Virus record (IMG/VR): IMGVR_UViG_3300036715_001763
Span: 1 to 28,159 of that record
Direction: 5' to 3' (one strand)
Length of the DNA: 28,159 nucleotides
From: a virus
Below the pieces are notes generated by a model that saw nothing but the letters and a program-made list of their open reading frames with translations, had not been told where the DNA came from and ran no database searches. The translations under genes and the position numbers were made by a program. Shown here one piece after another: positions 7,495 to 15,475 of the stretch (within the stretch, counting starts at the first letter, position 1; each line of letters starts with the position of its first letter).

Positions 7495-8456
7495 GATGAT
7501 AATATATTTCTTATTTTACCTATACAACTCATACCTAATATAATTGGATCAATTGCACTATCTAATTTAGGTGTAAACTCAGTTACTACATAACTTGTCT
7601 CAAATAATTTAGATATGTCTTCTCTTTTCTCATTAAAGGCCCACTCAACAAATGGTTTACCCAAAAGAGTTAACATTGAGTGTATCTTCTCTGCACCAAA
7701 GTTAGACATTAAGAAGTGATAGATTTGTTCATAGTCTAAATCATCATATAAGCTTTTGTATAAGTCTAATTTGACTTTGTTTGATATATTACTTGCACCA
7801 CTACTTAATGTACCGGTTTCTAAATAACCTTGAATTTCAACCATTACAGACCTGAAATCTGGAAACTTCTTATTTATAATTGAAATTAAATCTTCTTTAG
7901 GTATTTCACCACCTTCATTAGGTAGAACTGTGTTAGTAATCTTTTTATAGATTTCTTGTTTTAAGAATTTCTCTTCTTCTAATCCTTGAACATCAAAGTC
8001 AATCAATTTAATTCTTGACTTTAATCCATCAGATATTTTATTTATGTGATTGGTTGTTATGATAAATCTAACATTCTTATTATACTTCTCAATAAATGCT
8101 TTAAATGCATCTTGGAAGTTTGTAGAAACTCTTTCAAACTCATCTAAGAATACATACTTTACATCTGAGTTCACATCCATTATTGATGAGAATTTACAAA
8201 AGTCATCAATCTGAGTTCTAAGAACATCAATAGAAGTATCAAAAGAACAATTAAGTTCTAAGAATGCTGTTTCTTTTGAGTATTTACCTATAAGTATTCT
8301 TGCTAAACTGGTTTTACCAGTTCCATAGTGACCATGAAAGATATAGTGTTGAGTGACACCGTCTTTGAATTGTTCTCTTATTCTTGGTAGTAGGATAACA
8401 TCTTCCATATTTTTTGGTCGATATTTTTCCCACAATAATAATTTATTTACTGACAT
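7491..8456 (-). CDS. 44: gp44-like sliding-clamp loader ATPase subunit
   Basis: This 321-residue AAA+ protein matches T4 gp44 in length and motif order. It starts with LLLWEKYRPKNMEDVILL, typical of clamp loaders. Then come Walker A GHYGTGKTS (42-50), Walker B VFLDE (102-106), sensor-1 TTN (134-136) and the arginine-finger motif KSRIK (S147-R148). The later NFPDFRSVMVEIQGY segment matches NFPDFRKTIGELDSY of gp44. It would load the gp45-type clamp at primer ends during phage DNA replication. A small-subunit gp62 gene, which follows gp44 in T4, is not seen here; instead a decayed HNH gene starts at its stop codon. It is divergent from the endonuclease gene at 8513, with TATAAATT upstream of its own start. 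Confidence 0.9.
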   Translation of the reverse strand: MSVNKLLLWEKYRPKNMEDVILLPRIREQFKDGVTQHYIFHGHYGTGKTSLARILIGKYSKETAFLELNCSFDTSIDVLRTQIDDFCKFSSIMDVNSDVKYVFLDEFERVSTNFQDAFKAFIEKYNKNVRFIITTNHINKISDGLKSRIKLIDFDVQGLEEEKFLKQEIYKKITNTVLPNEGGEIPKEDLISIINKKFPDFRSVMVEIQGYLETGTLSSGASNISNKVKLDLYKSLYDDLDYEQIYHFLMSNFGAEKIHSMLTLLGKPFVEWAFNEKREDISKLFETSYVVTEFTPKLDSAIDPIILGMSCIGKIRNILSS

Positions 8457-8497
8457 ATTTCTAAATTTAGAATTTATATGATGTATAGAAGTGAAAG

Positions 8498-8515
8498 TTT
8501 AATATATACTTTATG
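8498..8515 (+). promoter_or_regulatory. Promoter-like block abutting endonuclease start
   Basis: TTTAATATATACTTTATG ends in the start codon of the broken endonuclease. The identical 18 bases occur at 15458-15475. If TATATACT acts as a -10/late box, transcription would begin at or next to the ATG, giving an almost leaderless mRNA. Confidence 0.5.
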
Positions 8516-9494
8516 TCTAAAAGATTAACAACTCAAGAATTTATAGAAAAATCTATCTCAAAACATGGAGATAAATATGATTATACCTTAGTTGATTATA
8601 AGAATGCTAAGACTAAAATTATATTGACCTGTAAAAATAATCATAAATTTGAAATAAATTCACAAAAACACCTATTAGGTGGTGGATGTAGAAAATGTTT
8701 TACAGATAGTAGAAGATTGGGTATAAATACATTTATTGAGAAATCAATAAACAAACATGGAGATATTTATGATTATTCAAAGACTAAATACATAAATGAT
8801 ATTACAGAAGTTCTTATAACTTGTATAGAACATGGAGAATTTTACCAACTACCTTCTGTACATTGTAGAAGTGGATGTTAAAATGAGAGATAAAGTTAAA
8901 ATAATTTGTAATGAACATAATATAGAGTTTCTACAAACACCAGAAAAACATTTGTCCTCTAAAACGGGCGGGTGTCCAAAATGTAATACAATTGGTAAAG
9001 GTAAACTAACAAACTTACAATTTATTGAAAAATCAAATAATATACATAATAACAAATATGACTACTCAATTACACAATATATTATGTCAAGAGATAAGGT
9101 TAAAATTATTTGTGATAAACATGATATATTTGAAATGACACCAAATGCACATTTGAGAGTAGAGGGTTGTAGAATATGTAATAGAAATGGTGGGATTATG
9201 GAAAATATTTGGTTAGATACATTTAATATACCCAAAGATTATAGACAATATAAAATAGATAATTTCTATGTTGATGGTATAGATTTGGATAATAAAATAA
9301 TTTATGAGTTTAATGGTGATTTTTGGCATGGTAATCCTAATATATATAATTCTGTTGATATTAATAGAGTTAATCAAATAAGTTATGGTGAATTATATAA
9401 AAGAACAATAGAAAGAGAAAAATACTTAGAAATATTAGGTTATAAAATAGTCTCTATTTGGGAGTCTGATTTTAAAAAAATATTAATTAGATAA
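8513..9494 (+). pseudogene. Broken zinc-ribbon-repeat homing endonuclease with Vsr-like nuclease
   Basis: The first frame (8513-8881) holds two repeats of the pattern F-I-E-K-S..KH.DKYDY...I.C..H..F....H...GC..C. It ends just after the GC of the second repeat. The rest continues in another frame (open from 8832, homologous from about 8884) with MRDKVKIICNEHN, a half repeat, then a full repeat, and a C-terminal nuclease domain IDLDNKIIYEFNGDFWHGNP (PD-(D/E)XK, Vsr-like) ending at 9494. About half a repeat is missing at the break, so recombination between repeats plus a frameshift destroyed the gene. Compare the intact relatives at 13635-15272 and 15473-16390. The stop TAA overlaps the ATG of the next gene by one base. 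Confidence 0.8.
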
Positions 9495-10399
9495 TGATAG
9501 GAGATAGAATGAACTTTGAAGATTGTTTTTTTAGAGACCTTACAGTTTGTGTTTTAGATACATTAGAAGGACAAGTAAAATGGATTAATAGATTTTCATC
9601 AGGTGATAAATATGTGAATGTACCTTTCTACTATTCAATGACAGGTGATGAGAGATTTTTATTAGATTCATTTGTTGATGATATAGTTTCTGGTGATTCA
9701 GAAGGTAATGGTAGATATGTTGAATTAAATACTGATATGATACCAAGAGGTCATGTAACAATGACTGGATTTAACATTAGAGCTGATGAGTATGCAAATC
9801 CAAATGTTTGGTTAAGAACAGTTGTTGAAAATGAGGTTGAGATTAAAAAATTAATTGGAAGAGTTAGATCTGTTCCAGTTTCAGTAACTTATGATTTGGA
9901 AATATTATTGGCAAGTGAGTTAGATATATTTAAGTGTAGTCAATCAGTTATGGACACTTTATGGATTTATAAGTTTATGTATTTTGAACACAACTTTATG
10001 AATATAGATGCTGTTATTTTGATGCCTGATACAAATGGTATAGAAATATCAAGAGAAAAAAATCTTTCTAGTGATAACACGGTTAAGTTAAAAGTTTCTT
10101 TTGAAGTTCAAACTTATTATCCTGCATTTAGAAAAGATAGAATTGATATGCCTGGATATTCAAAAGGAACAGGACAATCAGATATGAATGGATTTTCAAT
10201 TGATGGTGGTTTCTCTGATTACTTTAACCAACCAGGTTCTACCCAATCAAGTTATTATAATCAAGCTGATTACTTTTTACAACCAAAAAGAACAAGGTGG
10301 TTTAATAATATATTAAGAGCAAGAGAACAATCTAATGCAAGAAATGATAATACTGGAACAAGAGGAATACAGAATAGGAATACTAATAATGATTTGTAA
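9494..10399 (+). CDS. 15: gp15-like tail completion / sheath stabiliser protein
   Basis: This protein is up to 301 residues long; its layout follows T4 gp15 (272 residues). An N-terminal FFRDLTVCVLDTL...GDKYVNVPFYYSM corresponds to the gp15 opening, in which a self-cut-off strand leads to VPITY. A central SVPVSVTYDLEILLASELDIFKCSQ matches the P-x-x-x-x-Y-E-L-x-I segment. The later VKLKVSFEVQTYYPA matches the closing strand. The C-terminal 70 residues are polar and Gln/Asn/Arg-rich. In the virion it would cap the tail tube and sheath and bind the neck. Two starts are possible: ATG at 9494, overlapping the endonuclease stop, or ATG at 9509, which has AGGAG five bases upstream and begins MNFEDCFF. 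The second is better supported. The assignment is by pattern only. Confidence 0.6.
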   Translation: MIGDRMNFEDCFFRDLTVCVLDTLEGQVKWINRFSSGDKYVNVPFYYSMTGDERFLLDSFVDDIVSGDSEGNGRYVELNTDMIPRGHVTMTGFNIRADEYANPNVWLRTVVENEVEIKKLIGRVRSVPVSVTYDLEILLASELDIFKCSQSVMDTLWIYKFMYFEHNFMNIDAVILMPDTNGIEISREKNLSSDNTVKLKVSFEVQTYYPAFRKDRIDMPGYSKGTGQSDMNGFSIDGGFSDYFNQPGSTQSSYYNQADYFLQPKRTRWFNNILRAREQSNARNDNTGTRGIQNRNTNNDL

Positions 10400-10424
10400 A
10401 AAGTGGTAAAAAATGGCTTTTTAA

Positions 10425-10432
10425 TATAAATA
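10425..10432 (+). promoter_or_regulatory. T4-type late promoter box TATAAATA
   Basis: This is an exact match to the T4 late -10 consensus TATAAATA, 31 bases upstream of the ATG at 10464 in an AT-rich leader. It fits the presence of a gp55-like late sigma factor gene at 11947. Confidence 0.65.
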
Positions 10433-10463
10433 TATAGTATATAAAAAAATAATATTTAATAAT

Positions 10464-11744
10464 ATGAAGAATCTTAAACTTGAATTGTTTAACTTCAAAA
10501 AGGATCTTGCTTTAGACCAGGAAGAGATATTTGTAATTGTGGAAAGCCATATGAATGCTTGTAATCAACACTCTGAAAAAACTATAATTACGTCACTTAA
10601 TGAAAGATTAAAACCTTATACTTATGATAAGGAAGTTAAATCTTTATTAGAGAACCTTAATGATGACATGGCAAACTATGAATTGTTATATGAATTAAAA
10701 AATCTATACAGTGTTCTTAATTCTAAAAATCAAGGTGAGCTTTATAGACAACCTATAAATGTTTTACTACAAACTATTAATTTAGAGACTGATCAAGATA
10801 GAATGTCAAAAGTTCTTAATGAGTTGGCTGTTTATGACTGGGTTCCAGAAATTAAAGTATTTGTTCATAACTTAACTAAATCTCCAGAAAAAAGAAATAA
10901 TCTTTTAAGTGGTGGTAATGCTGAATCAATTTTTACAATTGTTGAGCAAGTTGAAGAAGGACACATTACATTAGTTAGAGATTCTTGGTTTTTATTAACT
11001 GAAAATTCAATTGAAAAAACTTTATTGGAAAATCATGTTAAAGATTTAGAGGCTTTACAAAGTTTAAGAACTTTAGAAACTGCTATGAAATATGCATCAG
11101 TTACTGAAAATAGAATTAATTTCAGAATTTCTGAGTATATGACTATTGGTTTAGGAGTTGGTAAAAAAGCACTTTTTATTAATGATGATGAATTAAATGG
11201 TGAAACTACATTAGAGAGTTTATTCAATTCTCCAATTGTTCCAATTGTAAACAAAAACTTTTATCCAGTTTTATTAGAAACTTCTAAAAACTTAGATAAA
11301 TTTGTTGAATTAGATGTTGTTAAAAGAGTTAACAACTTAATCAATCCTTATTTAGAAGTATTTGCTTTCAATTACAAAAATAATACATTTGTTTACAGAT
11401 GTGATGAAAGATATGGTAATTCATTCTTCAAATATGAATCAGCTTTAGAATTGGTAAATGAAGTAAGAAATGAATTAAACTGTGACTTAACTTACTTTTA
11501 TGAAAATAAATTAGGTAAAGAGTTAATTGTTAAAAGAAAACTTGAAGATAAAGAAAGAGAAATCACTCTTAAATTAGAAGATATTAACTTTAACATTGAT
11601 AAAATCAAAGGTTCTATTCAAATGATTGGTGAATCAGAAACTTTAAGTACTGCTCTTAAAAATTTAGAGAAAAGATGTTTAAATCTTAATTGTGAGTTAC
11701 GAGCTGTTAAAGAATTACAATACAAAGAAAGAATTAGAGGATAA
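10464..11744 (+). CDS. Unknown late protein, probably structural
   Basis: This is a 426-residue soluble protein that I do not recognise. It is acidic to neutral, with an alpha-helical N-terminal half (LLENLNDDMANYELLYELKNLYSVL). A mixed middle part follows, and a C-terminal coiled-coil-like segment (residues 365-426: KRKLEDKEREITLKLEDINF and on). No signal peptide, membrane segment or catalytic motif was seen. It stands alone between an exact late promoter box and a strong intrinsic terminator, so it is its own transcription unit. Its codon choice (frequent AAC, TTC, GAC) resembles the protease-scaffold gene more than the endonucleases. Both points suggest high late expression and a virion or assembly role, which is inference. 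Confidence 0.7.
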   Translation: MKNLKLELFNFKKDLALDQEEIFVIVESHMNACNQHSEKTIITSLNERLKPYTYDKEVKSLLENLNDDMANYELLYELKNLYSVLNSKNQGELYRQPINVLLQTINLETDQDRMSKVLNELAVYDWVPEIKVFVHNLTKSPEKRNNLLSGGNAESIFTIVEQVEEGHITLVRDSWFLLTENSIEKTLLENHVKDLEALQSLRTLETAMKYASVTENRINFRISEYMTIGLGVGKKALFINDDELNGETTLESLFNSPIVPIVNKNFYPVLLETSKNLDKFVELDVVKRVNNLINPYLEVFAFNYKNNTFVYRCDERYGNSFFKYESALELVNEVRNELNCDLTYFYENKLGKELIVKRKLEDKEREITLKLEDINFNIDKIKGSIQMIGESETLSTALKNLEKRCLNLNCELRAVKELQYKERIRG

Positions 11745-11761
11745 TCATTCTAAAACATATA

Positions 11762-11794
11762 AAAAATACTCAAATGAAAGTTTGAGTATTTTTT
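11762..11794 (+). terminator. Intrinsic terminator
   Basis: AAAAATACTCAAA pairs with TTTGAGTATTTTT around the loop TGAAAG, ending in a T-run. It lies 17 bases after the stop of the preceding gene. Confidence 0.85.
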
Positions 11795-11946
11795 ATAATA
11801 TTTAATTTATTGGGTAAATGTACTCAGATGATATTTCATTAAAATTAATAGAATTGAAAAAAATAATTGATAATTACTAAACAAAATTATCATTATTAAT
11901 ATAACATGAATAAATAGCATTCACTAAAAAAAATAATATGCTATAA

Positions 11947-12321
11947 ATGGAAAAACATTACTTAAATAATAAAGAATTATATATTGAAATAATAGTTAGT
12001 AAAGCTCAGGGAAGACTAACAAGAAATGCTGAGAAAATGCTTGAGATACTTGCCAAAAAAACTATTAAAAAAATGCGTTATTACTCCAATGATGATAAGT
12101 TGGATTGCTACCAAAGTGGTCTATTGGATATGTTCCAAAACTGGTATAACTTCAATGAAGACAAATCAATTAATGCCTTTGCTTACTTTACAGAAATATT
12201 CAAAAGAGGATTGGCTAAAGGATGGAATGACCTTTATAAAAAGAAAGGTGATAATGAACATCAAATTAAACTTATCTCAATAAATAGTGCAAATGATGGA
12301 AATGGACTACACTCTATATAA
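11947..12321 (+). CDS. 55: gp55-like sigma factor for late transcription
   Basis: This 124-residue protein resembles T4 gp55, the small divergent sigma factor that directs RNA polymerase to late promoters with the gp33/gp45 coactivators. Shared features by eye are YLNNKELYIEII near the N-terminus (gp55: YVNNKELLQAII) and a sigma-2-like block, DCYQSGLLDMFQNWYNFNEDKSINAFAYFTEIFKRGL. In gp55 this corresponds to the E/D-IEASIKGLHNFDE...NPHAYITQACFNAF segment. The protein is shorter than gp55 (185 residues), lacking part of the C-terminus where the clamp-binding tail lies in T4. A separate 55-residue frame starts inside its end (12293). The presence of an exact TATAAATA box at 10425 supports the role. 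Confidence 0.7.
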   Translation: MEKHYLNNKELYIEIIVSKAQGRLTRNAEKMLEILAKKTIKKMRYYSNDDKLDCYQSGLLDMFQNWYNFNEDKSINAFAYFTEIFKRGLAKGWNDLYKKKGDNEHQIKLISINSANDGNGLHSI

Positions 12322-12460
12322 TATTAGATCATTTGATATAGTGGTAAATCCTGGATTTGGTGCTACCATTATAACAAATACTATTTTTCCACTAAAGAAT
12401 GTTATGAGAAAGAAAAAGATAGAAAACTTATTAGATAATTTTGATAAAAGTAGTAAATAA
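12293..12460 (+). CDS. Small hypothetical protein overlapping the gp55-like gene
   Basis: A 55-residue frame begins with two adjacent ATG codons at 12293 and runs to a TAA at 12460, overlapping the last 29 bases of the sigma gene in another frame. The peptide contains a hydrophobic stretch (IVVNPGFGATIITNTIFPL) and a basic tail (NVMRKKKIENLLDNF). The next gene starts 6 bases after it, so the three genes look like one operon. The hydrophobic part is too Asn/Pro-rich for a clear membrane helix. It may be a real small protein, or the displaced C-terminus of the sigma factor after a frameshift, since gp55 is longer in T4. Confidence 0.5.
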   Translation: MMEMDYTLYNIRSFDIVVNPGFGATIITNTIFPLKNVMRKKKIENLLDNFDKSSK

Positions 12461-12466
12461 AGACTA

Positions 12467-12772
12467 ATGAATAAATTATCAGATACTATTATTCTTCAAC
12501 TTTGGGAAGAATCTATTAAAGGAAAAGGTTCAAGACCAGATGGTTGTTCTATACATATAGATTTAGAGGCTAGATTGGATTATATCAATAGAGAATATGA
12601 GTTAAAACAATCAAATGTTATTCCTGATGAATATGAAGTAGCAGTTGGTGTACCTATTGAAGTTTCAGTTACAGATAATATTTTTAATATTATAAAAGAG
12701 GCAAAGTCTATTAGATTATTACAAACAGAACTTAGAAACTTAGTTGAGTTAAAAGAAATAGAATATGTTTAA
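12467..12772 (+). CDS. Hypothetical protein
   Basis: This 101-residue acidic protein starts MNKLSDTIILQLWEESIKG. I do not recognise it. It has a helical N-terminus, a short strand-rich centre (DEYEVAVGVPIEVSVTDNIF) and a helical C-terminus (IRLLQTELRNLVELKEIEYV). There are no cysteines apart from one in DGCSIHID. It lies 6 bases downstream of the small protein gene and overlaps the start of a broken frame at 12765, suggesting an original four-gene run behind the sigma factor. Confidence 0.6.
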   Translation: MNKLSDTIILQLWEESIKGKGSRPDGCSIHIDLEARLDYINREYELKQSNVIPDEYEVAVGVPIEVSVTDNIFNIIKEAKSIRLLQTELRNLVELKEIEYV

Positions 12773-13137
12773 TTGGATTGAAGATAAATCTGAAAAAAGT
12801 AGGTTTGAAATAGAATAGATATTTTATAAAAACATCATTTATTTCAATTGTTGAAAGAATTAGAATAGTTAAATATACTGAATCAGAAACTAGTTTGATT
12901 TACTCAAGAGTGGTTGGAATGAATGAAAAATATATGTTCAGAGATACACTTTTGTGTAATTATATTACATTAATTTAGAAAAAATTAGATGACATTTTTT
13001 CTAAAAAAGAAGTATTGGATGATGATAATTCAATTATATCATCATGGTTTATAAAGAATAAATATATAAATACCATTGTAAATACACATTTTATATCTTA
13101 TATTAGAGATAATAAATTAAAAGAATTACTTTCCTAA
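12765..13137 (+). pseudogene. Broken small gene downstream of the sigma operon
   Basis: The ATG at 12765 starts MFNWIEDKSEKSRF and hits TAG at 12816. After a one-base shift the frame continues with a protein-like sequence (FIKTSFISIVERIRIVKYTE, then SLIYSRVVGMNEKYMFRDT). A second TAG at 12976 interrupts it before LDDIFSKKEVLDDDNSIISS and a final TAA at 13135. The undamaged product would be about 120 residues. The family is unknown. Two lesions in a short gene indicate real decay rather than a single sequencing error. Its last 12 bases overlap the convergent gp4-like gene. Confidence 0.6.
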
Positions 13138-13654
13138 GTGTTTTTCAGTTATTATAATAAATTCATAACCCTTTTTATTACACCACTCAATCATAGTTTC
13201 CCATTTAGTCTTGTTCTTGTATGCAAGCTTGAGTTCATACTCAAAACTTTTCAATTTCTTCAAATTATTCTCAGGTACATTTGCAAATTTACCTTCATTT
13301 AATTGTATAACCATATCATATTCTTTTTGTGGTTTAACCTCAACTACTACATCTTTTATTGAATCATCAGGTTGTCTTATTCTATAATAGAAATCAGGAT
13401 AGTACCTATGTCTTTTTATTTTCATATCTCCATTATCAAAGTGTGTCATCTCATATGGTATTTCAAGATTTTCACATCCCCAAATTAATATCTTTTCGTT
13501 ATTATCTAACCAAAACATCATTTTTTTTTTTTTTTTCGAGTCCGCTTCTGTAGTAGAGCCCCCCTTCATTATTTAATTTAAATACTTTTCCTTTATTTAT
13601 GGGTATATAATTTCCTTGATGATATTTTTTATTATTAGGTTTTGAGTTTATCAT
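13126..13654 (-). CDS. 4: gp4-like head completion protein, frame interrupted at a 16-A tract
   Basis: T4 gp4 (gp50/gp64-type) is a head-completion protein with an endonuclease-like fold that prepares heads for tail joining. The matching parts are WLDNNEKILIWGCENLEIPY, RHRYYPDFYYRI, a VVVEVKPQKE strand carrying the E-x-K, and a C-terminal KTKWETMIEWCNKKGYEFII. The longest open frame starts at 13569 (MKGGSTTEADSKKKKK), which looks wrong. A different frame from the ATG at 13654 gives MINSKPNN...GNYIPINKGK...EGGLYYRSGLEKKKK, the expected N-terminus. The two frames meet at 16 consecutive A residues (minus strand, 13536-13521); 15 would join them. The gene may be rescued by slippage, or the tract may be miscounted. 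The 5-prime end is a second copy of the fragment at 15285-15386. Confidence 0.75.
13521..13536 (-). repeat. 16-base poly-A tract (coding strand) inside the gp4-like gene
   Basis: There are sixteen T on the plus strand, read as A16 in the coding direction between CTCG and TGATG. It is exactly where the N-terminal and C-terminal halves of the gp4 frame part. Confidence 0.95.
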
Positions 13655-15272
13655 ATAATAGTTTATTTTTTAATATATTTTCTATATTTTTTAATTCTTT
13701 GTAACTTATTCTTATTAGTTTTATATTATTCATAATACAATATCTACTTTTAATATTATCTGACTTTTTAATAAAATCAAATGTTTCATCACCTCCAAAA
13801 AATGGAATAGATTTAAAATGGTGTTTTCCATCATATTCTATACAAGTATTAGTTTCTGTTAAATAAAAATCAAATGGTAATTTATTTTTGTTAATACAAT
13901 CACTAAACTTATATTGATGTATATATTTAATTTTATTATCCTCTAAAAAATTTTTAATGAAAATCTCACCTCTACTTTTAGTAAAGCAAAGAGGACATCC
14001 AGATCCTCTAAGATGACTATCTGCATTTTGTGAAAATAAACCATGTTTATTACAATTTATTTTTACTTTATCAAGAGTTTTGATTATAATATCATTATCA
14101 ATTAAATATTGATATTTATTATTATGAACTTTATGTGCCTTTTTAATAAAATCAATTTCATTCATTGATTTTTCTTCTAATTGACACAACTGGCATCCTT
14201 GTCCATTTTTGTGATTCCATGCATTTATACTAAACTCTCCATGTTTATTACATATCACTATTATATTTTCTTTAACTCCATTAAAAATAGTTTTATCATA
14301 ATCATATATATTATTATGTTTTATAGCACATAATTTAATAAATTCAAGATTAGAATATTTAAAATTTCCTTTATTTTTACCACTACCAGTACCACCACCA
14401 CTACCACCAATTGAACAATGTTTACAACCACCTCCACTTGAATGATAGTATGGTAATTGTTCAAAATCCCCATGTTTAGGACAGTTTATGATAACTTTAT
14501 TCTTATGTCCGGTATATATAGTTTTGTCATAATTATAATAATATGAATGTTTTTTTTGTGATTCTATAATAAATAACTTAGTATCTTTTTTAGCATTTCC
14601 TATGGTATTCATATAACTACATTCAGGACAACCTTGTCCATTTTTATGATGATGTGGTGTTTGCTCAAATATACCGTGTATTTTGCATACAATTTTAACT
14701 TTTTTATTAACCGCAACATATTCTAACAAAGAGTAATCATACTTCTTCATGTGTAGTTTTTCTACAATTTCAATAAAATTACTTTGTTTACTTTGTAATT
14801 TTGTAGTTTTTATGGTATTAAGACATTCTATTTTATTTAAAATTCTTTTATTTCTATTTATTAATATTCTCTCATTGTTACATTTTATACAACCACTTCC
14901 ATTTAGATGTTCATTTGGATTTAGATAAAATTCACCATGTATCTTACATATTATTGTTAATTTTGTTTTCCAGTTAACATATATTGATTTTGTGTATTCA
15001 TATTTATTATAGTGTTTGATATTTGCCTTTTTTATAAAGTCTTTAATATTAGATAAGCAACTTTTTTTTGAACTCTCACGGCCACAAGTAGGACAACCTC
15101 TTTTATTGCCTATTAAATTACCCACTAGAATACCAAATTCACCATGTTCTCTACATACTAAAATTATATTTTTTTTATTATGTATATAATTTACTTTATC
15201 TAGAATGTATTTATCATTATGAATTGATATTATCCGTTCTTTTATTTCGTCATTAGTTACTTTTTTACTCAT
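13635..15272 (-). CDS. Zinc-ribbon-repeat homing endonuclease inserted in the gp4-like gene
   Basis: This is a 545-residue protein. About six tandem modules of 60-75 residues each end in the pattern I.C..HG.F....H..G.GC..C, which should bind zinc and contact DNA. They are followed by a Vsr-like PD-(D/E)XK nuclease: KLPFDFYLTETNTCIEYDGK (D468, E479, K483), then FFGGDETF and KLIRISYKEL. A Gly/Ser-rich linker (GGSGGGTGSGKNKG) separates modules four and five. The start ATG at 15272 is directly preceded by TAATATATATACTT. Its last 20 bases overlap the start of the reconstructed gp4 gene (13654). Just upstream lies a fragment of a second gp4 5-prime end. The frame is intact, so it may be an active mobile endonuclease. 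Confidence 0.85.
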   Translation of the reverse strand: MSKKVTNDEIKERIISIHNDKYILDKVNYIHNKKNIILVCREHGEFGILVGNLIGNKRGCPTCGRESSKKSCLSNIKDFIKKANIKHYNKYEYTKSIYVNWKTKLTIICKIHGEFYLNPNEHLNGSGCIKCNNERILINRNKRILNKIECLNTIKTTKLQSKQSNFIEIVEKLHMKKYDYSLLEYVAVNKKVKIVCKIHGIFEQTPHHHKNGQGCPECSYMNTIGNAKKDTKLFIIESQKKHSYYYNYDKTIYTGHKNKVIINCPKHGDFEQLPYYHSSGGGCKHCSIGGSGGGTGSGKNKGNFKYSNLEFIKLCAIKHNNIYDYDKTIFNGVKENIIVICNKHGEFSINAWNHKNGQGCQLCQLEEKSMNEIDFIKKAHKVHNNKYQYLIDNDIIIKTLDKVKINCNKHGLFSQNADSHLRGSGCPLCFTKSRGEIFIKNFLEDNKIKYIHQYKFSDCINKNKLPFDFYLTETNTCIEYDGKHHFKSIPFFGGDETFDFIKKSDNIKSRYCIMNNIKLIRISYKELKNIENILKNKLLYDKLKT

Positions 15273-15287
15273 AAAGTATATATATTA
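15270..15287 (-). promoter_or_regulatory. Promoter-like block abutting endonuclease start
   Basis: On the minus strand TAATATATATACTTTATG directly follows the last homologous codons of the gp4 5-prime fragment (GGTGGTGTG) and ends in the endonuclease ATG. The gp4 homology stops exactly where this block begins, so the block belongs to the inserted cassette. Confidence 0.55.
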
Positions 15288-15386
15288 CACACCACCCTCT
15301 GTGTTTAATTTTAAGACCTTATCTTTATTCTGAGGTATAAAGTTACCACCATGAAATTTTGAGTTGTTAGGTTTAGAATTTATCAT
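15285..15386 (-). pseudogene. 4: Stranded 5-prime end of the gp4-like gene
   Basis: A 33-residue frame starts MINSKPNNSKFHGGNF and ends EGGV then TAA, and aligns with residues 1-33 of the frame at 13654 (MINSKPNNKKYHQGNY...EGGL). About 24 of 33 residues are identical by eye. It lacks the following YYRSG and the nuclease part. It lies immediately upstream of the endonuclease gene, on the same strand. It is best read as the original beginning of gp4, cut off when the cassette brought in a diverged replacement. Confidence 0.85.
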
Positions 15387-15457
15387 TGTTCTGTTTGTTT
15401 ATTTTTATATATTATATTTTTATTATCTGTAAATAATTCATTACAGGGATGGAACAT

Positions 15458-15475
15458 TTTAATATATACTTTATG
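15458..15475 (+). promoter_or_regulatory. Promoter-like block abutting endonuclease start
   Basis: TTTAATATATACTTTATG, identical to 8498-8515, ends in the ATG at 15473. It shows that the upstream in-frame ATG at 15449 is probably not the start. Confidence 0.5.

Noticed and set aside
8475-8500. A gp15 5-prime stub upstream of the endonuclease at 8513, parallel to the gp4 case
   Set aside because: ATGATGTATAGAAGTGAA loosely resembles the gp15-like start ATGATAGGAGATAGAATGAA, but the match is short and gapped, so it is not claimed.
11818-11880. 20-codon frame MYSDDISLKLIELKKIIDNY after the terminator
   Set aside because: It is too short, with no neighbour coupling or homologue in the window. 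The rest of 11795-11946 shows only AT-rich DNA and a weak inverted repeat (TAGCAT/ATGCTA).
12026-12283. 85-residue frame inside the sigma gene
   Set aside because: It is a shadow in another frame; the sigma-like motifs are in the 11947 frame.
13126-13569. Taking MKGGSTTEADSKKKKK as the natural N-terminus of the gp4-like protein
   Set aside because: The other frame gives a family-like N-terminus that is also found in the stub at 15285-15386. The KGGSTTEADS segment is the same DNA read out of frame.
15449-15472. Start at the upstream ATG (MEHFNIYF) for the endonuclease at 15473
   Set aside because: Those codons are the conserved promoter-like block, and relatives begin at MKKLT or MSKRLT.
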